Shown piece by piece: positions 1-11,000 of a stretch of 64,000 nucleotides of DNA. Both the position numbers and the translations under genes were made by a program. Location: positions 9,026,001-9,090,000 of the forward strand of contig NC_063157.1 of the NCBI RefSeq assembly GCF_020921035.1. The letters run 5' to 3'. Numbering within the stretch: position 1 is the stretch's first letter; every line of letters starts with the position of its first letter. The notes below the pieces were generated by a model. The model was not told the DNA's origin. It searched no databases and worked only from the letters and a program-made list of their open reading frames with translations. Source of the DNA: Rhodamnia argentea (taxonomy: Eukaryota; Streptophyta; Magnoliopsida; Myrtales; Myrtaceae).

Positions 1-1339
1 GGGTCCGTGCTCAGCACTTCTCCGAGTTCGTCGAGGCCGTCTTCACGAAGATGGAAACCCCGTTCGAGGAGCTGCTCGACCGGCTCCGCCCTCCGCCGAC
101 CCTCATTGTGGCCGACACATTCCTGTCCTGGGCGGTCCGCATCGGGAACCAGAGGAACATTCCGGTGGCCTTGTTTTGGACTACTGCGGCCTCAAATTTC
201 TCCTGCTTGTACCCCTCCCAACTTCTTGAGCAGAACGGCCGTTTACGACAGAATTTGTCAGGTCAGCCATCATTTTGAAACTAGTCAAAATTTCTGAGCC
301 TTTCCTATCACACGGTAAATCTGTTCTGGTCTTCCTAACAAGTAAGCACTAATAAATCTCTAGTGTCTTCCTAACAAAACCACATACCAATTTGCTGCTG
401 TTCTCGCTGTTTTGATGCCTATAAATACCAAAATCAGATGTCCATTTTCAGATTATTTACTAAAGATATTGTCTTTTTTGTCACAAAAAAGAGGACGAAA
501 CGGTGGATTCCGTTCAAATGCATTTGACGGACTTGGTTGATGAAAAGATTGGGCAGAGTATGCGCCAAACAATCGACTGGGTCCGTCGAGCACAGTACTT
601 GTTGCTTTCTTCTGTGTACGAGATCGAATCTCAGACGGTTGACGCTCTGAAGCTGAGCCTGTCGTTTCCTATCTACACCATCGGTCCATCCATCCCTTAC
701 TTCGAGCTCGAAGACAATCCTCGCTCGACCAGCGACTTGAGTTACATAATAGATTGGCTGGACTGCCAGCCGGCCCGCTCTGTTTTATACCTGTCCCTAG
801 GCAGCTTCCATTCGGTCTCGAGCTCCAAAATGGACGAGATCGCGGCAGGGCTGCGCGACAGTGATGTCCGGTTCTTGTGGGTGGCGCGCGACGATGGTTC
901 TAGGCTGAAAGGACTGTTGCCGGACGGCAACAAGGGGATTGTGGTGCCATGGTGCGAGCAGTTGAGGGCATTGACACATCCATCCGTCGGCGGGTTCTGG
1001 ACCCACTGCGGGTGGAACTCGATCCAAGAGGGTGTCTATGCGGGGCTTCCATTCTTGGCGTACCCGATAGCCTTGGACCAAGGTCTCAATTGCAAGCTCG
1101 TTGTGGACGATTGGAAGGTCGGGTGGAGGGTGGACAAGAGCGAGGGCGACATCTCGGGGCTAGTGCGCAAGTTCATGGATTCGGGCAATGGCGAGAGCAG
1201 AGAGCTGAGGAGGAGGGTCAACCAGCTTCGAGAGTTATGCAGCCACGCGATTGGGTCGGACGGTTCGACCGGGTCTAATATCGGGGCCTTCATTAGGGAC
1301 ATATCGCGCGATGCAGCGAAAATTCAGGACAGTAGTTAG
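1..1339 (+). CDS. UGT87A-type UDP-glycosyltransferase, 5' end cut by window
   Basis: Family 1 glycosyltransferases move a sugar from a UDP-sugar to small acceptors in the cytosol; the acceptor here is unknown. Proposed exons are <1..261 and 492..1339, with donor CAG|GTCAGC and acceptor AAAAAAG|AG; both keep the reading phase and give QNLS-EDETVDSV across the junction. The second exon carries the PSPG box (about 951-1082: WCEQLRAL, THCGWNSIQEG, final DQ), where plant UGTs bind the UDP-sugar. Comparison with the copy at 11001 shows that about 73 N-terminal residues lie left of the window; the rest reads without a break to the stop after IQDSS. The sequence resembles Arabidopsis UGT87A1/A2, which also sit next to a mitoferrin gene. 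The 230-bp intron lacks the copia fossil found in the second copy. Confidence 0.9.
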
Positions 1340-1835
1340 TAGTTCAATCTCTCGTTGAACATACCGGGTTATTGTCCTCTGTCAATTTTCGGTACCAGTA
1401 AGATCGGGAAAGTGTTGGTAAAAAAGTTGATTGGCAACTTGTTTGGTTCTGTCACAAATTAGCATCTTCCTATCGGTTCAAATAAAAGTTGCACAATGGT
1501 TTAATTATTAAACTTACCAACATTTCTTTCGCAGATCACCAAGGTGCTAATATCATTAGTGTTATACGAAATTACAAACTCTAATCAGAGTTACTTACCA
1601 ATATCTGTTGGATTGTTCTAATTTATGAAGTAGGTTATAATTTACAAACATTTAGTTGAGTCGGCTACGAGCGTGTTACGATCGCCAAAAAAGAATTGAA
1701 AGTTTCTGTACGGGTTTTATTAGATACATAGGTAATTCACGGTTATATGAAATTTTATTATCTTAATCTCGTCCAATGAATATGAATTAGTGGAAATTTC
1801 GGTAATGTTGAAAAAAGCGGATGATGATTTCCTTT

Positions 1836-2740
1836 TTTATTTTTTGGGTCGGAACGAACATCTTCATTTCATATGAAAAAAGGAGTACATAACTTCAAAA
1901 CAAATATGCGAATTCGACAAAGCAAGTAAAACAAGAAAATATGAAAAGTGAATCAACTTGATGCTGCTTATAAGTCTTGGCCTACTTCCCAAAGATGGAT
2001 TTGTAGAAGCATTAAAGCTTATATGGTGGCCGATCACCAAATCTCGCGTCATCATCAGCAATGGACATATGCCGAGGAATTCTTATCTAGCAACTACGGT
2101 TTTGCTAAAAGGTGATGCGCGCCTAGGTACAGCGTCCTTAGCACTATCATCGTATAGAGACCACAACAATACCCAAAGGTTGAAAGAACACGTAAAACGT
2201 CTTATAAATCTCTGATCTATCTCTAGATCGGGATATAAGAGCACCCAAATCTAGATATAACTCTAGATTGAGAGAGAAATGCTATACAATAAATAGCGGT
2301 TAATCACAAAATCACTTTCAGACAAGCCAATTGTTGGAAACAGCAGCAAATCAACCTTGAAGACTTGTGGAGCGCTCGACTATCTAGAGCAAGCACCCGA
2401 AGCCGAAGTGAGCGAGCCGATTTGAATAGAACAGATTCTTTCGAAACACTCACACTTCGATCTTCGGAACTTGCTTTCGTGAAAAATATCGATCGCATCT
2501 ACAAAATCGATGGAGAAATCGAAAAGATAGAGAAACAGGAAATGAAAAAATAAAGCAAACGGGAGATGGAGGGGAAGGGAACACGAGCTGATTTTTGTTT
2601 TGGAGGGTGGGGGGAAGGGCAGGGAGAGAGAAAAAGCCCTCTCTCCCTCCCTCAAGGAGATCTACTCAGTAATAGAGGATCGGCGGCGACAGAGGCAAGA
2701 GAATCCCTAGGGAGTGGAATCTAATTTAACTTTTTGTACT
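1836..2740 (-). mobile_element. 905-bp retroposed insertion, parent unknown
   Basis: The segment is bounded by a perfect 15-bp direct repeat, ATGATGATTTCCTTT, at 1821..1835 and 2741..2755. The paralogous site near 13632-13646 has a single copy of this target and no insert. Read on the minus strand, it opens with a CT-rich stretch like a plant 5' leader and ends in a short A-rich run next to the left repeat. Target duplications of this length plus an A-rich end fit LINE-driven target-primed reverse transcription, so a retrocopy of a transcript or a SINE/LINE-like unit is likely. A 64-codon frame starts at 2498 (MRSIFFTKASS), but I do not recognise it. No introns or LTRs are visible. Confidence 0.65.
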
Positions 2741-2822
2741 ATGATGATTTCCTTTGACCCGTTGGTAAACTCTTAAAGAAGTATTGGTGCAATTATTGCA
2801 ACAATTGGTGCTTTTGAATTTA

Positions 2823-3262
2823 GGGAAAAAATCACAAAAAACCCTAAACTATGTCAACTGTGACACATTTATCCTAAACTTTTTTTTACGACACCAAAAA
2901 TCCCAAACTTTTACTCATGTAACACATTTACCCCAAATTTTTTCTTATGACATTGAAAATCATAAACTTATATTCGTGTGACATATTTACCACAAAATTT
3001 ATTTTTGTGACATCAAAAATCCTAAACTTATATTCGTGTGACACATTTTCCTCAAATTTTTGAGGTAAATGTGTCACACGAATATAAGTTTGGAGTTTTT
3101 AGTGTCACAACAAAAAATTTGGAGTAAATGTGTCACACAAGCATAAGTTTGGGGTAAATGTGTCACATGCGTACAAGTTTAGGATTTTTTGTGTCACAAA
3201 TAAAAATTTGGGGTAAATGTGTCACAGCGGGCATATTTTAGGGTTTTTTGTGGCTTTTTCCC
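2823..3262. mobile_element. Palindromic MULE-type MITE, 440 bp
   Basis: The 9-bp target duplication TTGAATTTA flanks the element at 2814..2822 and 3263..3271, and the paralogous copy near 13710 lacks the insert. The termini are inverted: GGGAAAAAATCACAAAAAAC on the left and GGGAAAAAGCCACAAAAAAC as the complement of the right end. The interior is built of repeated units of the kind AAATGTGTCACA in one arm and their complements in the other, closing on a small palindrome, CCTCAAATTTTTGAGG, near 3051-3066. A 9-bp duplication is typical of Mutator-like transposons. It is non-coding and non-autonomous. Confidence 0.8.
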
Positions 3263-3949
3263 TTGAATTTATGAAATTAACATTAGTAAGTGGACTAAAG
3301 GAAGATTAAATACTTTTGTATAACTATTTTTTTTTTTGGTAAGGTCTTTTGTATAACTATTAGTAACTTTCTAAAGTTAGAAAGATGGTAAGATTTATAA
3401 GGCTTTGGAAAATATATTTGAAAAAATTGTTGGTTAATTATAGGAAAAATTAGTAATTGAAAACAACTAAATAAATGTTGATGACATATTATAATAAGAG
3501 CTGGTAATTTGATAAAAGAGTTGGTAACTTAAACTCTGCAAGATTAATGAAGTTTCTTTGATGATCATGAGTAGAACTTTTTGCCCGACATAATTATTCT
3601 CAAGTGAAAAAAACTGTGTTGGAGAGGAAAACCAACTACGGACTCCATGCATTTTGATGAATCTCGGGTTTAATTCAATGAACTGGACGTAGACTTGTCA
3701 AACGGGTCGGTCGAGTCAGGGTTTTAGCGGGTCATAAACGATCCAACCTAAATTGACACATTAACTTGTTTATGACCCATTTATTCGTAATGTAAATTTA
3801 TCGACCCATATTGCTAATACACTTTCATATTTATCCCAATCTAAGAAATCTTCTTCTTCTTTTTATAATAATTATATTACTCCAACAATTTCATGGGATA
3901 CAAATAAAAATAATTTTATTTTTATTTTATTTTCGAATACTTTTATTTT

Positions 3950-4140
3950 ATTTTATTTTCTTTTCTTTTCTTTCCCTTTTTTTTTTTTGGCAATCTACTC
4001 TTGCGAGCCATCGGGTGAGGGTCAGGCCCTCATGCAAATTTGGCAAGGGCGGCGAAGCCCTAGTCAAACTTCATTGAAAAAAAAAAACAGAAAAGGAAAG
4101 AAAGAAAAATAATAAAGAATAAAAAATATTTAATTATAAA
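3950..4140. repeat. GC-core hairpin-type repeat (one of about 8)
   Basis: A T-rich run is followed by a short GC-rich core with GGCAAGGGCGGCGAAGCCC-like words and then an A-rich run, giving an inverted layout. Related units occur near 8755-9000, 9600-9910, 15480-15720, 40890-41170, 41440-41620, 55660-55870 and 56100-56290. The family looks like non-autonomous DNA transposon debris; ends and target duplications are not clear here. Confidence 0.45.
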
Positions 4141-4383
4141 GAAAAAATGAAAATTATAAAAATCCTGTTAATTGTTGGGTCTCTTGAACGGGTTAAGTCC
4201 ACCTGATAATGAAAGGGTAGAGGCCTATTACATGTGTTGTCGTAAGTGGGCCGTAAATGGATTCATAATGAACCCCTTATAACTAGCTTATCTTGACCTC
4301 TTTATTTTGTGCATTTATTTTTTCGGTCATGACCTATTTAAATGATTGTGGGTTATTTAATGGATTTTAGATTTATTTTGACA

Positions 4384-4470
4384 GGTCTAATTATACGAGA
4401 CACATCATTATTAACCATCCACAACAAGCAAACCACACGTGAAAATTTTGGTGACCGACGTTGAATTAAT
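4384..4470 (+). repeat. Shard of UGT upstream region, copy 1
   Basis: The stretch containing AAATTTTGGTGACCGACGTTG, with AACAAGCAAACC before it, recurs at about 5130-5205 and 10190-10265; the last copy lies roughly 750 bp upstream of the second UGT start. The three copies suggest that pieces of the UGT upstream region remain from additional duplications. Confidence 0.55.
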
Positions 4471-4479
4471 TCTGGCCTC

Positions 4480-5027
4480 CACCGACAAGCATATATTGCC
4501 GCCCAATAAATCCTCCAACTGGGATGGGTCGTGACAAGCCAGGTGGATCAATCCACGGATTGAGCGGAATGATAATGGGCGGCCCGAACTGACCCGACCC
4601 GCCGAGCATAATCCAAGAAGGCTGGGCAGACGAAAGGACGCGACCCTTGAGTTGATGGGATGTCCAAATTCAACCATGGGAAAAGGTGCCATGCAAATCA
4701 TGATGCATGAAGAGTCTGGTGCAAGCCAAAGCACTACATACGAATAAAATAGGACGACCATCGGCAAACCAAGAGTCACCCACGAATTGCCCCTTGTGTG
4801 TATAAATAGTGACCCTCCTCTCACTTGTAAATCATCTAGAAATCAATACAAACTCAGAGTCCTTCCACTCTTTCTCGGTCATGTGACATTGTGCGAGTGT
4901 GTTTGGTTTGGTTCGGTTCACTTGACTCTCGAGTGAGTGCAAGTGTGTGAGTAGGCTGGCTTGGGAATCACTTCCTAAGATCGCATGGATCGTGAGAACG
5001 CTAGAAAAATTCTTGGTCCGTGACAGT
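4480..5027 (+). mobile_element. Possible solo LTR, unassigned
   Basis: This unit interrupts UGT-flank shards. It has an LTR-like layout: a TATAAATA box at about 4800 followed by a transcribed-leader-like stretch, and a right end GTCCGTGACA, as in many plant LTRs. I cannot fix the left boundary or find a convincing target duplication, so this stays tentative. A 137-codon minus-strand frame inside it has no recognisable match. Confidence 0.35.
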
Positions 5028-5029
5028 TA

Positions 5030-5220
5030 GTATGGACTCCATGCAATTTGATGAATCTTAGGTTTTTATCCGATGAATTCAGCGAGATGCAATTAACTAA
5101 ATGTGCTCGGAAGTACCCCTACCAAGCTTATTAAATAGCATTATTGACCATCTAGAACAAGCAAACCGCAAGTGGAAATTTTGGTAACCGGTGTTGAATT
5201 ATTGCTACCGTCTCTTCACT
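5030..5220 (+). repeat. Shard of UGT 3' flank plus upstream region, copy 2
   Basis: The first part (GGACTCCATGCAATTTGATG) matches the 3' flank of the first UGT at about 3636-3670, and the second part (about 5130-5205) matches the upstream motif seen at 4384 and 10190. A fragment joining a 3' flank to an upstream region is what a deleted intermediate tandem gene copy would leave. The rest, to 5465, shows nothing recognisable. Confidence 0.5.
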
Positions 5221-5470
5221 AGCCACTTGCCAATTTCATCCGCGGCGGCCCGCAGGAACTACCGACCACTCGCTCAACAGCTCCGGCTCCGTCACATGAC
5301 GGAGGCTTGCAGGTGTTTGTATTATTACTGCGTCTTTGATTATCACGAATTGAATTTTACCCTCACAGAATTCTTTAACTCAACGAATGTTGGAGAGGAA
5401 AGCAAATATGGGCTCGATGGAGGAGTAAATTATTCAAAAATTTCTAAATCTGTTTTTTAAATCCTTTATT

Positions 5471-8400
5471 TGTTACGATTTAAAATTAGAAATTTCAGGT
5501 TAATGCATTATTAGGTTAATTAAATTAACTAACCTAACTCGGACTCTCCCAAGTCTTACCAAATCTTAACTTTGGTTCAAGTAATTAATGTGTAAATGGT
5601 TTTTTAATTTTGGAACCGCCACTAATCATTCCAAGTAGGTTGATCAGAAATCTAAATAAAGTATTAGGAGAAATACTTTATTTCTGCGAACTAAAGATTT
5701 TAAGTTCGGGGATTGGTTACACTAATATTTCTATTAATGCCCTTCCAGTACTCATTTCGTGAAAATTATCCGAGTTGGTAACTTTCAAGGATTCGGATTA
5801 AAAGTTCCAAAGGTATAATTATTTTTTGGATTTTTTTTTATTTAAATGAATGCAATGCATGAATGTAATTGTATTCTAAGAGCACAATTATTCTAATGGC
5901 ATGATAAGTGACGAATATTCTAATATAACATGAATGCGCGATGATTTTTTTTTTAAATTTTCGAATCTTAATGATGTGCAAAACAACATGAATTCTAACC
6001 TACATGTTATGCAAAAATGACATGAATTTAATCTAAATGGCATGTGATATTAGGCTAAACTAGTCTATTAATCTAAAATGATACATTATTCTAAATGACG
6101 TACGAATGTGACATGGCATCAATGACGTGTCAAGCTAATAGTATGATGAATAACACGACATGCAATAAATAATATGACAAAATGAATGCCAAACTATATA
6201 ATATGACAGACTCTAATGACATGGCAAAACTATATGACATGGCTAATCAATGCGGCATGAAAATGATATAATGGTTATGCAACAAGGCCTATATGATGTG
6301 CGTATGTAAAATAAAAAAAATCCAATCAATATGAATAGAATGTTCTCAACTATATGCAATTTATATAAATGAGATATTTTTGGTATTTTTGAATGATTTT
6401 TCAGAATTAAAAATTAATGAAAATTTGACATGAGTCGGTTAAAGATTATCTTAAAATATTCGGAATTAATTTTCATTAGATCTCAGAATTTTTAGAAAAT
6501 CTTTAACCCCTTTATTTTCATGTTTTAAATCAGATAATGATGCAATTTTTACCGATTCACGGATTGATTTCAAGTTTGCTTGATTTATTGCCCCAAACCA
6601 ATGAGATTGAATAGATAAAGTTTGAAAGAAATTTTATCTTCTAATCTTTTTGGTATTTTTTAATTTTGGGCAACAAATTAAAACACACCCACATATAATG
6701 CACGATCTTTTGCAAATATTCCTTAATTCGAATTAGACAACAGATTGGATTGAGGAATCAAATTTAATGATTGAGATTAGATATCTCGATCCCCGTGTCA
6801 GACAAACAAGAAATCACCCCTTAATTCGAACCGGTTTTCTAATCTATAAAATTTGCAAAGCTCTAAAAACATTCAAAATAGGCAGTTATAATATATCAAA
6901 AATATCTGCAGATTAAACTCGCATGAACGTCAGGCAAAATTCGTACTCACCCAAAATAAGAAACAAATCTTGAGCGAATTAAACTAAATTTTTTACCTAA
7001 TCTGAAATATTCCAGATTTTTGTTTCCTGTTTGGTCTCAGGTACGATCTGCGGATGATGTTGATTCCGGGGGGATATCGGGCACGACTGAGCAGAGACCC
7101 GGGTGAGCAGTAGCAGGCGTGAGCTGAACAGTGGTAGGCGGCGGGTTATGGAAAATTCGCTTGGAGTTCGTCGGATGAACACAGGACTTGGTGGCAACGC
7201 CGGGTTGGATCACCACTTTGACTGGAGTTCATGAATTTTTTGACTTGGTCAGACCTGTATTTAGTTGAACCACGCAAAGGAAACTAGTGGTATATCAATG
7301 GAAGTCCCTCGGCAGGATCACAGATTCCGTCTTTGATGGAAACCAATCGAGACCGCGGTTCCGTCGTCGAGCGGCTCGATCAAGAAGGAGGCAACAACCA
7401 CGGGACAGCAAGCTTGCTTTTCACCGAGGAGGTGATAAAAGATCAGACGGCGGCGGATGGGAAGGCCGTCGGAGTTCGTGGCCGCAGATGCTGGGACCGT
7501 GGACTCTCTCCTCTTTGTTCTTATTTTTCACGTGTTTCTCTCCTCCGTGCCGAACAGAATTCTGGTCCTGGATGGCATGTGTAGTGCAGTGCAGTCACTT
7601 TTCACTGCCCCCACGCTCTGTTTTTTTAAACCCCCACTCTCAATTTTTCCCTCCCTGGACGAAGCCTCTCACCTTCTCTCCCGTAGCTTGTCACTACTAA
7701 TCGTGAATCACGAGTCTCTGTTATAGGCGAGTAGGCCTGGGTAAGGTGGAAAGAATCAGATTGCGATCTGATTTGTGATGCTCCCTTCTTTTTTCCTTTT
7801 CGCCTGCAGATGTGGATGCCGAAGATCTTTAAACAGTCGACCCAAATATATTGCTATAACTAACCGAATCCTTTTCTCCAATTCCGTTAGTTAATAATCC
7901 ATTATCTTAAAGATTCGGCTGTGAAGTGGGGTTTTGAGTTAAACTCGTGCTTACTCTCATTAATTTAATTAAGCTCTGAGCACTCAATAAATTCACCCGG
8001 CCCAAATTAAATGTGAAATGCAACGTATGAATACTGAAATTAAAACAACTCTAAATGCAAATTATATGAAAATAATTTAAATATTTTTGGTAGAGACTAA
8101 GGCTAGACTCTAATTTTTAAATAAAATTTTTTCTTTAAATGAATTAGCGAAAATTTAGATGTTAACAGCTACCCCTCTTTGAGTGGAGGCTCGTAGAGAT
8201 TTCGTTCAAAGACTTCATTAAAAACTAAATTTTGATAATGCAAATGAATGATGATATTTCGGTGGGGTTTTAATCCCAATTTTCAAATACAATGAAATGA
8301 TGCATGATATGCAAAGGTGCAAACAATAAGCAATGTATGTCAAAGCTTTTTGCTTGTTGCGGAGTGGTAAAAGAGCCTTACATACGGATTGCATACAAAA

Positions 8401-8742
8401 GCTCCCAAATGAGGGGATGCTTTATAATGCTGTGAACTTCTTGATCACCGGACTTCTATTCCATTGGAAGTAAGGTTCTCAAGGTATTGGATTGCCTGTT
8501 TGTTGCCTGTAGTTTCCTATAGATATGAAACAGCTCATGATATGATTTGAAAACAATTTGAAGAAAGGATTAAAGGGAACATGTTGCCTATATCACTGGG
8601 CAATCATGAAAAGGACCATGACACTTATTCCACCAGGTGAAGATGAGGTTAGTTGTGTCACCTATTCCACTGGGCGAACACTAAATGAAATCATGCCGCC
8701 TATACCACTAGAAATGAATTAGCCAAAATTCAGGTGTCAACA
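5471..8742 (-). mobile_element. LTR retrotransposon fossil, probably Ty3/gypsy
   Basis: The element is flanked by the 5-bp duplication TTATT at 5466..5470 and 8743..8747. On the minus strand a long LTR starts at 8167 (TGTTAACATCTAAATTTTCG) and runs to 5471. To its right lies a short internal remnant, and at the outer right end is the tip of the other LTR (TGTTGACACCTGAATTTTGG). The two LTR tips differ at 4 of 31 aligned bases, so it is not recent. No gag or pol remains; the element is broken, with most of the interior absent. The start and great LTR length resemble Tat/Ogre-type elements, but the lineage is an inference. Confidence 0.65.
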
Positions 8743-8754
8743 TTATTTTTTATC

Positions 8755-9260
8755 TTTTCATTTCTTTTCTCTTTCTCTTTCTATTTTTTTTTTTTTCTTT
8801 TTCCTTCTGCCATCCATCGCCAGGCCTCGGCGATGGCTAGTGGGGCTGCCCTTGCTTGAAGCCTGCAATGGCAACCCTTGTTTGAGGGTGGCGACCTTCG
8901 CCAGCCACCAAGAGGCTCGACAATGGCTAGTAGAGGGAAAAATGCCCAAAAAAAATGAAAAATGAAAAGAAAAGAAATGGAAAAAAAATCATTATATTAA
9001 AAAATTAAAAAAATTATCCATGTCGGTGCCAACCGTGCCACGTAGAACAGTCGACGCTAACTTGACTGTCACACAACGATTTTCGAAAATAATTGACAAA
9101 TAGTTAAATGGTTTAGAACAAAATTGGCAGTTTATGACTTAATTGGCTACTGTACAATATGGTTAGGATGTTTTTTGACAATTTCCCCAATCGATGCATC
9201 ATGGAATTCGTATTAATCTCCCATCAAATTTGATGGATTCAACTAGATTCAGTAATCTAA
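8755..9260. repeat. GC-core repeat and AT-rich flank
   Basis: A pyrimidine run, a GC-rich core (GCCAGGCCTCGGCGATGG) and a purine run are followed by an AT-rich flank whose text resembles the flank of the unit at 40890-41330. This is likely a member of the same non-autonomous DNA-transposon family. No gene is seen here. Confidence 0.4.
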
Positions 9261-10135
9261 GGCTCCGTTTGTTTCATGAAAAATGATTTTCAAAATAAAA
9301 ATTTTTAGCATTTTTCGACGTTTGGTTCACAGAAAATAAATTAGGCAATGAAAACATATTCCACCAATGGAAAAACACACTAGGGAAAATAATTTCTTCA
9401 TAATTTTCCATCCTCTTTCTCCATGCACTCATTTACCTTCATTTTCTTTTTAATTTCCTAGAGGGGCTATAATTGGAGATACCATTGTTTTTGGTACAGA
9501 AGTTCCCATAAAAATGAAAAATGCCATGGCAAAAAAATCTTGAAAGAGTCGATTTCATAGCCTACTTTCTTTCTCTAGGTATGAACTCCTCAATAGTTCC
9601 TTTTTTTAATTACATATATTATTTTCTTATTTTCTTCTAATTTTAAAATTTTCTAAATTATTTTTTGTTTTCTTATTTTCTATCTTTCTCTACAGGTCGC
9701 TAACCACGGTGATTACCCACAAGCGAGGTCAAGCTCGCCCGTGGCCAACGAGGCTCGGCCTCGCTTAAGGCTTGAGCTAGCTAGAATATTGCGAGGTTAA
9801 GTTTCGCAGACCTTGGGCGATCTCGTCCCTTGGTTGTGCCCGTCGGCAATCGGCAGAGGAACAATGAAAACAAAAAAATAAAAAATATGAAAAAATCGAA
9901 AACCTTTCTTAAAAGATTACAAAAAATTTTCACATTAGCGCACGTTGGGCCACGTAGGACAACGGGGTCCACCTCAATAATTTTTACCAAACGACAACGT
10001 ATAAAATTAAATGAGATTTTCCTTAACAAACGACAGAAAATATTTTTTAATTTATTTTCACGTCTCAGTCAAACACAAAAAAAAAAAAATTTATCATTTT
10101 CTAACTTTTCAAATTTTTTTTTTTAAAAACGTCAT
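9261..10135. repeat. MITE-like region with GGCTCCGTTTGTTTC end
   Basis: The left end GGCTCCGTTTGTTTCATG is a common terminus of plant MITE-type elements. The centre (about 9690-9900) is another GC-core unit, and the right part near 10060 has diverged text reminiscent of the complementary terminus. No target duplication could be set. Nothing coding is recognised; the remainder to 10690 is AT-rich spacer. Confidence 0.35.
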
Positions 10136-10189
10136 ATTATTCGCAAAACAAAAGGAAGAAGCAAATTTTACCCCTTCGGTAAAGCTTAT

Positions 10190-10265
10190 TGAACATAACT
10201 CCAATATTGACCATCTTGGGCAAGCAAATCAGACATGAAAATTTTGGGGACCCACGTTGAATTAT
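10190..10265 (+). repeat. UGT upstream motif, copy 3
   Basis: This is the third copy of the roughly 75-bp motif also found at 4384 and 5130. It lies in the upstream region of the second UGT gene, so it probably marks the original promoter-proximal position of the motif. Confidence 0.5.
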
Positions 10266-11000
10266 TAGTGGGTCTCACCGTCAACACATGAGTTGAAGAA
10301 GCATTGCACACCAGTGAATCAATGGCCATTTATGTAGCACAGATACAATACGAGATACGAAACACGACACGACATAACACGTGATTTCTCAAAACATAGA
10401 GAATTTCGATATCTTGAGATACGTCGTATATAAAATGTATATTTTTATATATAGATGATAAGTTATTATTTTTATGATTTCATAAATAAATAAATAAAGC
10501 TTAGATTGAATTTACATTAAAAGCACTATTCACCACTTCAATGGCAATGATAAATTCCATTTTCCTCCAAAATAAAAATTCATAAAAAAATAATAAATAC
10601 ACAAAAAGAAGTCAAAAGCACCCGTCATTACTCACGTTAGACGGTTAGGAATTCATTTATCCATGATTTGCCCTAATTAGTCCCCGCCCTCTACTTTTGT
10701 TTTTTGAAGTGACTGATAAGAGCTGTTGGAGATTCATAAGATTCGAAAATGACGAGAGGGAGGGCGATGAGGTCAAAAGGAGAGGAGCTTGATGACGATG
10801 GAAGGAGAGCCGTTGGATGGGGGTGGGGTTGGTGCGAGTGAGTTGCCAGCTTCAATGCAAAAGGAAGGGGGGTCGCCACAAGTCGCGTGGGATTCTCTCT
10901 CGATGCTCGCCTGTCATTTGCCCTGTAGCTTGATCGCTCCCGTCTCTCACTACGCCAACCAGCCACCCCCACCGCCACCGCCCACATCCTGGTCGATCAA

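Larger units (their letters stand above)
1..4345. repeat. Tandem duplication block, copy A
   Basis: This stretch aligns with 11219..15925: the UGT exons, the 3' flank (1340-1820 with 13123-13640), the part after the MITE (3272-3660 with about 13715-15200, interrupted there by insertions) and the tail to about 4345 / 15925. Differences are mostly scattered substitutions plus discrete insertions. Outside the gene and the listed insertions I see nothing that looks coding; the spacer is AT-rich. Confidence 0.8.

Noticed and set aside
2823-3262. CRISPR-like array of short repeats
   Set aside because: The repeats are in opposing arms of a fold-back MITE with a 9-bp target duplication, in a plant nuclear genome.
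4411-4824. 137-codon minus-strand frame
   Set aside because: No recognisable domain; lies in an LTR-like unit.
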